Part shown: piece after piece, positions 10,851-22,161 of the stretch
Numbering within the stretch: the first letter of the stretch is position 1
Layout: every line of letters begins with the position of its first letter
From: Oreohelix idahoensis
Lineage: Eukaryota > Mollusca > Gastropoda > Stylommatophora > Oreohelicidae
Length of the DNA stretch: 64,000 nt
NCBI GenBank assembly: GCA_024509875.1
Contig: JAMPIV010019840.1
Location: 372,001 to 436,000 of the forward strand
Reading direction: 5' to 3'
Notes under the pieces: model-generated
Databases searched by the model: none
What the model was told of the DNA's origin: nothing
What the model saw: only the letters and a program-made list of their open reading frames with translations
Made by a program: the position numbers and the translations under genes

Positions 10851-12140
10851 TGTTAGAGATTTGACTATTCTAGGTCCAGCATGGAGAGATGGGAGTGAAG
10901 TGTTAGAGATTTGACTATACTAGGTCTGATATGGAGAGATGGGAGTGAAGTGTTAGAGATTTGACTATACTAGGTCTGATATGGAGAGATGATAGTGAAG
11001 TGTTAGAGATTTGACTATACTAGGTCCAGCATGGAGAGATGGGAGTGAAGTGTTAGAGATGTGACTATACTAGGTCTGGTATGGAAAGATGGGAGTGAAG
11101 TGTTAGAGATTTGACTATACTAGGTCTGGTATGGAGAGATGGGAGTGAAGTGTTAGAGATTTGACTATACTAGGTCTGGTATGGAGAGATGGGAGTGAAG
11201 TGTTAGAGATTTGACTATACTAGGTCTGGTATGGAGAGATGGGAGTGAAGTGTTAGAGATTTGACTATACTAGGTCTGATATGGAGAGATGATAGTGAAG
11301 TGTTAGAGATTTGACTATACTAGGTCTGGTATGGAAAGATGGGAGTGAAGTGTTAGAGATTTGACTATACTAGGTCTGATATGGAGAGATGATAGTGAAG
11401 TGTTAGAGATTTGACTATACTAGGTCCAGCATGGAGAGATGGGAGTGAAGTGTTAGAGATGTGACTATACTAGGTCTGGCATGGAGAGATGGGAGTGAAG
11501 TGTTAGAGATGTGACTATACTAGGTCTGGCATGGACAGATGGGAGTGAAGTGTTAGAGATTTGACTATACTATGTCTGGCATGGAGAGATGGGAGTAAAG
11601 TGTTAGAGATGTGACTACACTAGGTCTGGTATGGAGAGATGGGAGTGAAGTGTTAGAGATTTGACTATACTATGTATGGCATGGAGAGATGGGAGTGAAG
11701 TGTTAGAGATGTGACTATACTAGGTCTGGTATGGAGAGATGGGAGTGAAGTGTTAGAGATTTGACTATACTAGGTCTGGCATGGAGAGATGGGAGTGAAG
11801 TGTTAGAGATTTGACTATACTATGTCTGGCATGGAGAGATGGGAGGGAAGTGTTAGAGATTTGACTATACTAGGTCTGGTATGGAGAGATGGGAGTGAAG
11901 TGTTAGAGATTTGACTATACTAGGTCTGGTATGGAGAGATGGGAGTGAAGTGTTAGAGATTTGACTATACTAGGTCTGGTATGGAGAGATGGGAGTAAAG
12001 TGTTAGAGATTTGACTATACTAGGTCTGGTATGGAGAGATGGGAGTAAAGTGTTAGAGATTTGACTATACTAGGTCTGGTATGGAGAGATGGGAGTGAAG
12101 TGTTTGACTATACTAGGTCTGGCTTGGAGCGATGGAGTGA
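10851..12140 (+). repeat. 50-bp minisatellite, 25 full units plus a partial one
   Basis: Units start every 50 bases from 10851 to 12051 with 'tgttagagat', with no indel in 25 units. A last unit (12101-12140) has lost about 8 bases at its start. Variable sites are the 'ctggt/ctggc/ctgat/ccagc' block, 'gggag/gatag', and ttgac/gtgac. Unit types 3-4-5 recur in order as 11-12-13, indicating block duplication. It does not stay open in any one frame and is not coding. Confidence 0.95.
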
Positions 12141-12182
12141 TTGTTTCCCTTCCTCACTGTCTTTTGCATCCCTAACTCAAAA

Positions 12183-12530
12183 GCAAAGTCAGGTACCCAA
12201 TTACAGCTGAATATTAGAGTGTCTCGATACTGTGAATCAAATTGGCATTGCTGTGAGAGCCAGTGCTGTAACCTCCTGTCAATATGACATCATCCTACAT
12301 TAAGTTACTAAATAAAACTGCTTTTGTTTACTAATTCATCACCGTTAAGTACTCTAAGGGACTGTTATAGGATGATGATGTCAGTGTAATACAGATATCG
12401 AGCAAATGTTGTAATGATGATGATGATATCAGTGTAATACAATTATCAAGTGTATAAGTATATTGTATTGATGATGATGATTATGGTCAATGTGTGTGTG
12501 GGCAAATGATAAAGTAAGAGGGGTTGTTTG
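12183..12530 (+). repeat. Direct repeat R1, copy 2
   Basis: Partner of 5502-5840, beginning directly after the minisatellite. It has small microsatellite length differences in the tga-rich blocks. Confidence 0.8.
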
Positions 12531-13390
12531 CATGTACAGTAAATTCTGTAGGCCTGTGTGTGTGTTAAGTGTGGATGAAAACTGGTCAGTCTGGTTTTAT
12601 GTGAGTTTGCCTCGTGCAAGACTGTGGGTCAAAACATGGGAGAATAGTTGGTGTGAAGTGGTTAGTTTTGGACTGGAGGGTTACGGGTGGAGCGGAGAAG
12701 ATGGCTAGATGTTATGGCTGAATCTTGTTTAATTCTGAAGGAAGAATTACGAATTATTACTTTGGATATTTGTATTCCATATAATGTTTGTGTTTCATGA
12801 CATTTCCGTAATAGTAATAAAGTGTTCAGTTTGGGACTGAATTTTGGTGTTGATTGGTTTACTCAGGAATGGATGTGTCAATTGTGGTGTAAGTAGATAG
12901 TAAGCATCTTTGAGGATTAATTAATGTGACAGCATGCATCACCCAGCATGTGTCATTCTGGGTGCCAGAAGAATCAAGCCAGCTGTGCCAAAAGAATACA
13001 GCTATTTTACAATCCAGGGTTTCCAGTCGAGAAATATCTACTTATATGCCTGAGAGTTTTGCTCATGTATGTTGGCGTGGTCACTTCAAAGACAAGGCCG
13101 TGTTCAGCCTACTATCGATTTAAATTACTGGTTTCACGCAACACGTAATATTCAAGACATGTGCAAGTAAGAGCAGAATGTATTGCCACTAGTGTCGGTC
13201 ATCAGTGTTTGAGTTTGTAGCAAATTTAGGAAGCTACACTCTGTTTCAAGAATTTATATGCTTTGTTGAACTTCATCAGCGCTTGAGTGGTGGCCAGTTG
13301 CACAGCTCCATGCTGTTTTCGAGGACTTACATACGGTTATAAATCCATTGTTATCGTCTTGTTTGTGGTCCTTACTGACATACTTCTTGC
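12531..13390. other. No recognisable gene
   Basis: Two overlapping short frames (12926-13123 and 12948-13148) match nothing known. A possible polyadenylation signal 'aataaa' lies at about 12816, but I see no associated coding exon. Confidence 0.4.
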
Positions 13391-15068
13391 CAATGTGTTA
13401 GGACTTCTTCTTCTTTGATCCTTAGCCGATGACCGTCAAAGCAGTCAGTGGCCATCACGCCTAGTGGGGTCTTGTAGGCAACAACAAATTGATTCCACTT
13501 TGCTCGGTCGGTGGCCATCCTTCGTATAGTGCCCCAACTCTGGTTCATTCTTTGCATCTCAGCCTCCACAGTCCTCCGCCAGGTTGTTGTTGGTCGGCCT
13601 CTCTTTCGTTTTCCTTCAGGGGTCCAAAGCATAGCTGTTCTTGTGATGGCATCGGGGTCTCTTCTGAGGACATGGCCAACCCAGCTCCACGTCTGCCATC
13701 TATGTTGGTGTGCATGTCCTCTTGCTTGCTCCGAGTAAGCAGATCTTGGTTGCTGATGGTATTCGACCAAAAGATTCGGTGAATTTTTCTTAGGCATGTT
13801 GTGTGAAAAGAGGACAATTTCGACATTTCCTTCTCTGTAACTCTCCAGCATTCTGCACCATAGAGAAGCACAGAAAGCACACAGCTCTGATATAATCTTA
13901 ATTTTGTGCTTGTGCTGTAGTGAGAGGACTTCCAGATGTTGTTTAGGCTGAAGAAGGCTGTTCTTGCTTTATTCATTCTGATGTTGATGTCTTTGCCTGC
14001 CCCGCCGTCTGGTGTTACTACGCATCCTAGGTATGTGAAGGTGTCTGTCTGTCCAGTTGCTGATTCCTTACTGATATGGGCTCAGGGTTGCTCACATTGA
14101 GCGTCATGACCTCTGACTTCTTTAAATTGATGTTCAAGCCCACCTGCTGGCTATACTTATTAAGTCTATCCGTTTGTTCCTGGATGTGTTGATGTGAATG
14201 TGCTAGTAGTGCAATGTCATCTGCATATTCCAGATCTTCCTATGTAGAGAATGTAGTACATCTTAATCCTCTTGGACTGCCTTCTGTTGTCTGGCGCATC
14301 ACCCAGTCTATGACTGTTAGAAATTGATAAGGGGCATCCCTGTCGTACTCCTGTCTTCGCCTTAAAGGTTAGGATGCTCTGCCCAACACTACACTTAAAG
14401 TTGGCATAGAGGCTTATTTATGATTGACACTATGCTGCTTGGAGTTCCATAAGCCCTCAGTATTTTCCATAAACTATCCCTATGTAATATGTATGCTGTC
14501 AAAAGCCTTTTCAAAATCAAAGAAATTAATGTACAGCTGTCTTTGCCATTCTGAGCACTGCTCTATAATGTTCTTGAGAGTAAATATATGATCTACACAT
14601 CTTCTGTTCTTTCTAAATCCTGCTTCTTCTTTCCTCAGTTTGTGGTCTACTGCTTTTGAAATTCTCTGTATAATTATCCTGCCTAGTATTTTGCTGGGAA
14701 CTGAGAGAAGAGTGATTCCTCTCCAATTATTGCAGTCTGCAAGATCTCCCTTCTTGTGCAATTTGACAATTATTCCTTTGTTCCATTCTGATGGTGTTGT
14801 CCCTGTTTTCCAGACTTGTGCAAATAGTGGTTCTAATAGTTCTGCTGCTAGCTCATTGTCTGTCTTAAATAGCTCTGCATTTAAGTTATCATGGACAGGA
14901 ACTTTTCCGTTATTTAACCCTTTGATTGCCGTGATGATTTCTTCTTTACGTGGAATGTCTGTATTTACATCTAGATCGTTTTCGGCATCAGGAACATTCA
15001 GTTGTGTCTCTGGTGGTTTCTTGTTCAGAGTTTCTCTGAAAAGCTCTGCCCATATTGTTTCCTGTCCC
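13391..15068 (-). pseudogene. LINE family A ORF2, RT to 3' end (interrupted copy)
   Basis: Minus strand. From high to low coordinate: the pre-RT segment ('TIWAELFRETLNKKPPETQ', then 'IKGLNNGKVP'), RT blocks 'GIIVKLHKKGDLADCNNWRG', 'QAGF'-like 'EEAGFRKNR' and 'LYINFFDFEKAFDS'. A Y-A-D-D box follows in another frame near 14225. The C-terminal 'WVGHVLRRDPDAITRTAML' and 'GKRKRGRP' segments lead to the tail 'TDCFDGHRLRIKEEE' with GAA repeats. At least two frameshifts break it. Its 5' continuation lies at 19140-19410, beyond an inserted LINE C. It encodes a remnant of the reverse transcriptase that performs target-primed reverse transcription. Confidence 0.85.
15057..15068 (+). repeat. 12-bp target-site duplication, left
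   Basis: 'gtttcctgtccc' is repeated exactly at 19140-19151 and flanks the LINE C insertion. Confidence 0.85.
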
Positions 15069-15205
15069 CCTACCCCTCCCCCCATCGAGGCCAGCTCCTT
15101 GACGTGGAGATGGGGCTCAAGTACAGCCATCAGAGGCTGAAAAACCAAGACTGGCCAGGCCCTCCTACACTCGAGCAAGACCACAGTCTGCCCTAGCAAG
15201 TCAAG

Positions 15206-16370
15206 GTGCTGAAGACGGAGGCAACCAGCCAAGAGGCGCACCACAGCAATCATGATGCCACGCACACACGCCATGGAAGTATGCCTATATCTGCAAAACG
15301 TTATGGCACTCGCCCTGTGACAGACACCCAGGCAGGTGCAGTGCCGGGCCCTCTGCCTCGGAAGGGCCCAACCTCTACTACTGGGGGTCCTTCGCAATTG
15401 CCCCATGGAGCCAGGAGGCATGAGAATAGAGCTACTGGCCAAGCAAAGAAAAGACAATTTAAAATAATGCATTGGAATGCTGAAGGCGTCAATAGTAAAA
15501 AACACGGCTACAGCAAAAAAATTAGAGCTCGAAAATATCTTGAATGAAGAGCAAGTAAATGTATGTTGCTTGCAAGAAACCCACCTCAACAAGGACATAG
15601 CCTTCAAAATCAGAGGCTACCAGTGCTACCGATCTGACCAAATAGACAGGCGAAAGGGTGGAATACTGACACTCGTGAGGAATAACATCAGTGCATGTCA
15701 GCTTGAAACATATATGGAGGGGGCAGAATACCAGATGCTTCATCTCAGGACAGAAAGTTCAGAATTCCACCTGCTCAACTACTACTGTCCGAGTGACCGC
15801 CCACTGGCACTAGATACAATCCCAGCAAAAGAAAGACTGATTGTATGCGGAGACTTCAACAGCCACTCACAGAGCGGGGGCTATGATCACATGGACAGGA
15901 GAGGTGAGGAGCTTGAAAACTGGCAGGATGACAATGGGCTTATCCTGATTAACCAGCCAATCGACCCACCAACCTTCTACTCGAGATCATGGCACACCAC
16001 CTCTACACCAGACCTGGCATTCCACTCACCCGGCCTGGAGTGGAACACCATACGCGTTGTAGGGAAACAACTTGGAGGCAGCGACCACCGGCCAGTCTTC
16101 CTAATTGTGGAAAATGAACTTGTCAAGGAGAGCAGCACTTTCTCTAGGTGGAACTACAAGAAGGCAGACTGGACAATGTACCTGCATCGTACTAGTATAC
16201 TGGCTAGAGATCTGACTGTAGACAAAGACATCAATAAGCTAGTCGATGAATTCAGCAGATGCATATTACAGGCTGCTCATGAAACAATACCTAGAGGAGC
16301 TCGTAAGCACTACAAACCATATTGGAATAGTGAACTAGAGCAGCTGCACAACGACGTGGAAACATCTTGA
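15206..16370 (+). pseudogene. LINE C apurinic/apyrimidinic-type endonuclease domain
   Basis: The N-terminal region leads into 'IMHWNAEGVNSK' (catalytic Asn region); after a frameshift in an A-rich run near 15510 the domain continues. Visible active-site motifs are 'CLQETHL' (Glu), 'CGDFNSHSQSGG' (Asp/Asn) and 'GGSDHRPVF' (Asp-His). The full motif set of the exonuclease/endonuclease/phosphatase fold is present. It would nick target DNA to prime reverse transcription. It terminates at a TGA at 16368, within what would be the linker to the RT. Confidence 0.85.
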
Positions 16371-18348
16371 AAGCAGGCAGAGACCAATCCGTGCCAAGAA
16401 CACCACAATAACTACCAGCAAGCTAAGGCCAAATTTCAAAGGGCCAAGTTGCAGGCCAGGCGAAGAAGCTGGAAGGAAAAAACAGAGTCCTTGAACTTCG
16501 AGAGAGATACAAGGAAACTGTGGAAGCTGGTAAAACAACTTAACGATGAAGGTACAGGGAGAAACTCAAGGATTGCTCTGTACAAAGATGGAAACATCCT
16601 CATGGGAAAATAGGCAGCTGATCACTTTGCAGACTCCTTTGCTAAAGACAACAACATCGAAGTTAGCCCAGAGAAGCAACAGGAGACTCGTGAGAAACAA
16701 CAATACGCAGGACGAGATGGAACCATACCTGAAGTTATGGAGGCACCAATCACATTCAGAGTACTGGAGCTTGCAATATCCAAACTGAACATGAGAAAGT
16801 TGCCAGGATTTGATGGAGTGTCAAATGAAATGATTAAGAACTTGGGAACTGCAGCAAAAACAAAGCTGCTGCAGATCGATCTTCAATATCTGTTGGAACT
16901 CAGGCAGAGTTCCACAGACCTGGAGGGAAGCAATCATGATACCACTCCTAAAACCAGGAAAAGACAGTTCCACTGCCTCCAGCTACAGACCAATCAGCCT
17001 TACAAGCTGCCTCTGCAAAACAATGGAACGTATCATCAACCTCAGGCTACAGTGGTTGCTTGAAAGTGAAAACCTTGTACCACAGCAGGCGGGCTTTAGG
17101 CAGTTTTATTCTACCGAAGATCAGGCAACTTACCTTTCCCAAAAGATTGAGGATGCGTTCCAAGATAAGAAACTGGTACTAGCAGCATGGATAGATCTAA
17201 GGAAAGCATTTGACAAGGTTTGGAAAGAAGGGCTTCTGAAGAAACTGAGAAACTGTAGAGTGAATGGTAGGATGTACAAATGGGTGAAAGCATACTTGCA
17301 TAACAGAAGAACCCGAGTACAACTAGATGGCCTCAAGAGTAAGAAAATTCTACTGCGTCATGGCGTCCCTCAGGGAGGGGTTCTGTCCCCCACACTTTTC
17401 CTAGTATACATCAACGACCTGGTTGCTGAACTACCACATGGAATGAAAGTGGCAATGTACGCTGATGACCTGGTAATATGGTGCACAGATGAGCATGCAA
17501 CAGTGCCAACAAACTGCTACAAAGAGCTATAGATGCCTTAACCTCATGGGCAAATAGACGGTGTGTCAGCATCAACACAGACAAGTGCAGCACTACGCTC
17601 TTCACCCTCTCTCCCAAACAAAAAGCTGGTGTCATCAAGATAAACGAAGAGCTCCTGAGAGAAGATAAACAACCCACCTATCTCGGAGTTACATTCGATG
17701 ATAGGCTGACTTGGAAGCAGCACATCAACAAGGCAGCAACAAAGGCCAGGAGGAAGTTAGCCATCCTGAGAAAACTAAGTGGAACCACATGGGGAGCCAG
17801 CGGGAAAATACTTAGTAAAGTTTACCAGCAGGGCATACGACCACACCTGGAATATGGGTCAGCTGCGTGGTGTTCAGCATCAAACACCACATTACAAGAG
17901 CTAGATAAGGTGCAAAACCAGGCGCTTAGGGTCATCACGGGGGCAATGAAATCAACGCTTATAGTGGAGATGGAGAAAATGGGGAGGATACAAGCACTGA
18001 GAGAACGCAGAGACATGAAAGTGCTAACACAGGCAGAAAAGTTTCTCTGTATGCCGAGCCATCCAATGAAGGACAGATTCCAAAACCTAGCAATGGGGCG
18101 ACTGAAAAGAAGCAGCTTCATCCACCAGGCCAAACGATTTCGTAGACAAACCTCAGACCTGCCTGACGTTAACAGCCCCCTAAAGTCTGTGCCAGAACAA
18201 ACCCCTTGGAGAGAGGAGCCTGGACTACCAATACACATCCAGACAAAAGTGAAAGGAATATTAGACAGGGATGAACAGAACAGTGTGCAACGTAGGACAG
18301 TCACTCTCAGTTTCCTGGATGATGAATACCCACAGGACCTCTGGGTCT
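16371..18348 (+). pseudogene. LINE C reverse transcriptase domain
   Basis: Translation across broken frames gives 'KLPGFDGVSNEMIK', 'MIPLLKPGKDSSTASSYRP', 'WIDLRKAFDKVW', 'GVPQGGVLSPTLFLVYIND' and the catalytic 'MYADDLVIW' at about 17454-17480. The thumb follows: 'PTYLGVTFDDRLTWKQHI' and 'LEYGSAAW'. In-frame stops lie near 16610 and 17530, with a frameshift near 16915. The catalytic residues are intact, so decay is moderate. Confidence 0.88.
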
Positions 18349-19106
18349 GAGTATACACGGATGGGTCAGCACAGAATGCAGTAAATAATGGAGGAGCAGG
18401 AGTGTACATAGAATACCCAAACAACACTAGGGATACGGTCAAAGTACCAACGGGGAAATTCTGTAACAACTATGATGCAGAAGTCCAGGCAATCAAGGTG
18501 GCAACTGAGAAACTAATGAACACCAATCTCGGTCCACAGCCTGTAGTATTCCTGACAGATGCAAGATCAGCACTCCAAGCACTTCAGTCCAGAAAATTGC
18601 CAGGTATACAAGCCCTACTTTCTGAACTGTGCAACCAGCGCAGGGTCGTCATGCAGTGGATACCGTCTCATTGTGGAATACCAGGAAACGAGAGAGCAGA
18701 CAGACTGGCTAAAGAAGGTGCAGCAGACGAGCAACTGGATGTACCAGTTACGTACCATCGGAAGAAAAAGATGATCAAATCAATCAGAAAGCCACCAACA
18801 CCAACACAGGATGACTACCAAGTTATGAACAGATCAGAACAAATTGTCATTCTGCGCCTCAGAACAGGACACAATCTCCTCCGCAGCCACATGTATACAA
18901 AAATCAAGATTGGCAATTCAGCCATGTGTACATGTGGACAGGCACCCCAGACTGCGGAGCACAAACTTCAAGATTGCCCCGAATATGATATATTGAGGCA
19001 AACCCATTGGCCCAGAGAAAAAACACTGGAAGCAAAACTATACGGACCTCTGTATGAACTACAAAAGACAGTGAAGTTTATACAAGAAACAACATTGCAG
19101 ATATAG
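18349..19106 (+). pseudogene. LINE C RNase H domain and terminal zinc-type motif
   Basis: After the TGA at 18348 the frame continues 'VYTDGSAQNA' (Asp), 'NNYDAEVQA' (Glu), 'FLTDARSALQA' (Asp) and 'PSHCGIPGNERADRLAKEG' (His/Asp): all four RNase H1 catalytic positions. It ends with 'LRLRTGHNLLRSHMYTKI' and the Cys-His cluster 'CTCGQAPQTAEHKLQDC', as in I-group-like elements. RNase H removes the RNA strand of the cDNA hybrid. The stop is at 19106, about 35 bp before the GAA tail. Confidence 0.88.
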
Positions 19107-19139
19107 ACAATATATTTCAAGCGAACGAAAGAAGAAGAA

Positions 19140-19410
19140 GTTTCCTGTCCCTCTGCTGTTGTGATGAGATTTCCTTGCTTATCTCTTACTAATGTAATGT
19201 TGTTTGCACCTCGTTTTCCGCTTATGAATTTAGTTATTTTGTATACTGTGCTTTGTTCATTTCTCAGTGCTGCCTCTTCTGCCTGTCTTGCAAGATTGTC
19301 TAGGAAATTCCATTTGTTGGCTCGGGTTGTTTCAGGACTACTATCAGTGATGTGTACAACATATTTCAACATTAACAATCTACCTGCTTGCCGCATCTTG
19401 TGAAGTATCA
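19140..19410 (-). pseudogene. LINE family A, segment upstream of the LINE C insertion
   Basis: Minus strand: 'NKWNFLDNLARQAEEAALR', 'ITKFISGKRGANNITLVRD' and 'GNLITTAEGQET'. This linker between endonuclease and RT continues directly into 'TIWAELF' at 15056 once the inserted LINE C is removed. The 5' portion beyond 19410 is missing. The right-hand 12-bp target duplication is 19140-19151. Confidence 0.85.
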
Positions 19411-19600
19411 GTGAACATTCTTAATTAAATAAAATTTACGCTGTTTGCCTCATCTTGTGTGATATCAGTGAACATTCCTACTTCAAGAACGTCTACGCTG
19501 CTTGTCGCATCTTTTGCAGTATCAAGGAACACATAATTCAAGACATCCTTATGGTAGAGTCTACAACGCTTGCCGCATCCTGTGCAGTGGAACTGATTAT
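19383..19600 (+). repeat. Degenerate tandem repeat, about 58-bp unit, 4 copies
   Basis: 'ctgcttgccgcatcttgtg' recurs with changes at 19383, 19441, 19499 and about 19564, followed each time by a 'agtatcagtgaaca'-like block. It abuts the truncated 5' end of LINE A. Confidence 0.65.
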
Positions 19601-19782
19601 TTGAAAACTAAGGCATCTTTACTGCAAGGTGACTCATCATTACAGCTCACTGCCTCCTCTCTTATGCATGAATACTTTTAGACAGTGGAGTCTACGCCAC
19701 GTACTAAGCAAGGCACCATACAGTGACAGGCTGCTAAACAGATAAGTCATTGTTGTGCTATCATTGCTCTTGTTCGTACATA

Positions 19783-19895
19783 CCACACTGCTGGCATTCC
19801 TGTCATTACCCCATCTGTTGCTTGTTGTTATTGTGTGTACCACACTGTTGGCATTCCTGTCTTGACCCCATCTGTTGCTTGTTGTTATTGTGCGT
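19783..19895 (+). repeat. 57-bp tandem duplication
   Basis: Two units begin 'ccacactg' at 19783 and 19840 and share 'ttggcattcctgtc' and 'ccccatctgttgcttgttg'. No coding role. Confidence 0.75.
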
Positions 19896-20431
19896 GACTT
19901 ACGTGTTTGCTTAAATTATGTTTTAGATTCAATGTTTAGTCTTCTTTTTAGAGAAACTGTAGTTGAGTTAATCTATTAGGATTTTGTTAAAATTAATCCC
20001 TTAAGGCAGCGGTTTTCAACCTTTTTGAGTCCATGGCTCCCCTGAACAACTACATTCTTTTTGCGGCTCCCCTGTGGGATAACTGGTAAAAACTCTAGCG
20101 ATGTTTCGACATTTAGCCTTACATTTTTTGAGCAGGAGAACTTTGGAAAGGCTTTTAAACAATGTAATTTTTTTAAAAAAAATGCAATTGGACAATCTGC
20201 AAAAAATTACATGTACCGTACAAAAAAAAATATACACAAAGTGCACTTTGAAAACCCTTACTATAAAAAAGAACATAGCACAGATAAAGTAGTTTCTTTC
20301 TAACATTTTTTTAATTATTTTTGTCTCAAAATCATTCACTGATATACTGCACTCATGATTCAATCTCCATAACAAAAAACGTGAACATGTAAAACTAAAA
20401 AAAAAATATGATGAATAAAGTATCAGTCACC

Positions 20432-20635
20432 TCAGTGTGAAAATTGAGCTTGCTTGCTGTTGTTGTTATACAGCTTGTCAAATCTTGGCACCAGTTGAGA
20501 TACAGCTACCCTCATTTCCTTCTCCACACCAAGTCTTGATCTGAACTTGGTTTTTATGACAGCCACTGCTGAAAACCCAGCCTCGCAGAGATAGGATTTT
20601 GCAAAAGGTATTACTTTCAGTGGTCTCTTACTCAA
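20432..20635 (-). pseudogene. hAT transposase C-terminal (dimerisation) fragment
   Basis: Reads 'KVIPFAKSYLCEAGFSAVAV', 'KTKFRSRLGVEKEMRVAVSQ' and 'PRFDKLYNNNSKQ', the conserved end of ZBED5/Buster-like hAT transposases. Sequence just upstream (20636-20900) still shows a shattered transposase frame. The catalytic core is missing, so it is not functional. Confidence 0.85.
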
Positions 20636-20939
20636 GCTTGGGAATTCCTATTTTACTGAATACCAAAATTTTGGCAATGCCATAGATGGAAACTTCGCTT
20701 GTAGTGAAGAGTCTAATGAAAGTTCTATCAGTTCTTCCTCTTCTGCAGTACTGAAGTCCAAAAAAAGCATCACTATTGAAAGGATTTAGAATCCACTGAA
20801 ACCTGTCAGAGTTTTCAGGAAAGTATTTTTCAAAATGAACACTGAGTTGAGGTAAGTGTCTTTGAATTAAAGAAACAATATCTGCACTAAAATCTATTTC
20901 ATCGTCTCACTTTTGTTCTTTCATTTGACAGCTTTCTAG

Positions 20940-21175
20940 AGAAATATTCTCTTGGTTTGCCCATGTCATGAACACTTTCTAAATGGTGCTTCAATTTGCT
21001 AGGCTGCATACATTCGGCAGAGAGTACTTTGAAACACAAAACACACAGTGGACGCTTTTCATTGTTCACAAGAGTGCACGTGAAACCAAAATCTAAGTAA
21101 CCTTCATCGTATTTTCTATACTTACGTTTCCTTTCCTCATTACCACTTTCCTTGTCATCCTCAACAAGTTCTTAC
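20940..21175 (-). pseudogene. hAT transposase N-terminal BED zinc-finger fragment
   Basis: The minus-strand translation contains 'RKYDEGYLDFGFTCT', 'NNEKRPLCVLCFKVLSAE', 'MQPSKLKHHLES' and 'MGKPREYFS'. This is a BED-type finger (C-x2-C ... H-x-x-x-H) with the spacing of ZBED5-like proteins. It lies only about 0.3 kb from the C-terminal fragment, so about 1.5 kb of coding sequence is deleted between them. Confidence 0.75.
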
Positions 21176-21538
21176 TTTTTACTAAAATTTGCCAAATTAA
21201 AAAATATTTCCGTAGTTTATATCAAACTCACAACACAATCAAAAACGTTTAAAAACAGAAAATCACCGTGTTATCTACTATGGTCGCTCGAGGAGAATGT
21301 GCGGAAAGTTGATAGGTGGGTCGGGGGAGCAGGACTTCAAAGGCTGGCCAACATCAAAAGTGAGATTTCTGCGGAGTCACGGTGGTTGAAATACACCAAA
21401 AATGAAATTTCCTACAGGTCTGTGTTTTCTTTACAGCTAAATACGAAAAAAATCCATGCCCAGCCACAGCACCCATGACCATCAGTCATGGCGCCCCAGG
21501 GCCGCGCGGTGCACTGGTTGAAAACCGCTGCCTTAATG

Positions 21539-21935
21539 GGCCACATCTGTGTTGGATCGGGTGATATTGAGCGCCCTGAGTAATTTATTTAACCTAATAC
21601 ACGTTAGTTGTTTTGGTTTAGTTCGTAGAAAGCGTTGCAATCGTATAAAGTCTGTCTCTTTTCCAGTTTACATGTTGTATTCTTCAGTTATTTTTCTTAC
21701 TATCATTGTACATACGTTCTTTTTTAAGTCCCATTGTGGTTGGTTGTTTTTCAGGTTCGATGTTGTATATAAATCTTTATTTTCTATTTTTTTCCTCTTC
21801 TTTTCTGTACGTTATTATCCACCACTAGCCTGCTAGTTTTCATTGTCCTTATTGTAGCGCCTGCTTTCTTCATCCATCAACTGTGTCATTCTGTGTCATG
21901 AAATCTAATATTTCACTGTATAGTTAGTAATTAGT
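21539..21935. other. No recognisable gene; possible LTR or leader of the following gypsy element
   Basis: T-rich sequence directly 5' of the Mag-like gag. No second copy exists in the window to define an LTR, so this is only a positional guess. Confidence 0.25.
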
Positions 21936-21947
21936 ATACATACTGCT

Positions 21948-22161
21948 ACCAACGGGCTGATCACCCGTTTGCCAGTCACTTCGATTACGGAAACAACAGC
22001 AAATGGATTGATTTGCCGTTGCCCTAAAGACGCCAATAGGCGTGATGGGAAACAATGGCAAAGAAAACCTATCTGCTGTTGCCCTAAGACGCCACTAGGC
22101 GTAATGGCCACTGACTGCTTTGACGGTCGGTGGCTAAGGACGGAAGAAGAGAAGAAGAAGA
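21948..22161 (+). mobile_element. 5'-truncated LINE A (or LINE-tailed SINE), 214 bp
   Basis: Flanked by a 12-bp target duplication 'atacatactgct' (21936-21947 and 22162-22173). Its right half is the family A 3' terminus ('TPLGVMATDCFDG') with a gaagaagaag tail. Its left half contains a second, diverged copy of the 'gccctaaagacgccaatagg' block and is not found in the other LINE A copies here, so a SINE with a LINE-derived tail is possible. Confidence 0.75.

Larger units (their letters stand above)
15069..19139 (+). mobile_element. LINE family C (I-group-like, with RNase H), 4.07 kb
   Basis: A non-LTR retrotransposon inserted into LINE A, flanked by a 12-bp target duplication. It reads endonuclease, RT, RNase H and a terminal cysteine/histidine motif, and ends with a GAA-repeat tail ('cgaaagaagaagaag') at 19139. 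No ORF1 is evident in front of the endonuclease. The single long ORF is broken by frameshifts near 15510 and 16915 and by stop codons near 16368, 16610, 17530 and 18348, so this copy cannot move by itself. Confidence 0.9.
20007..21530 (-). mobile_element. hAT element (ZBED5-like), internally deleted
   Basis: Terminal inverted repeats 'cagcggttttcaacc' (20007-20021) and its complement ending at 21530 are typical of hAT elements. The 8-bp target duplications are 'ccttaagg' (19999-20006) and 'ccttaatg' (21531-21538), with one mismatch. The element encodes on the minus strand but keeps only the BED-finger start and the C-terminal dimerisation region, so it is non-autonomous. Confidence 0.88.

Noticed and set aside
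10851..12140. CRISPR-like array
   Set aside because: Contiguous 50-bp units with no unique spacers, in a eukaryotic context; this is a minisatellite.
14640..15140. Plus-strand 166-codon frame
   Set aside because: Antisense shadow of the LINE A RT on the minus strand.
17822..18469. Minus-strand 215-codon frame
   Set aside because: Antisense shadow of LINE C, whose plus-strand reading has RT and RNase H motifs.
20016..20375. Minus-strand 119-codon frame with hydrophobic segment
   Set aside because: Lies at the hAT terminal region after the transposase end; low-complexity, no conserved motif.
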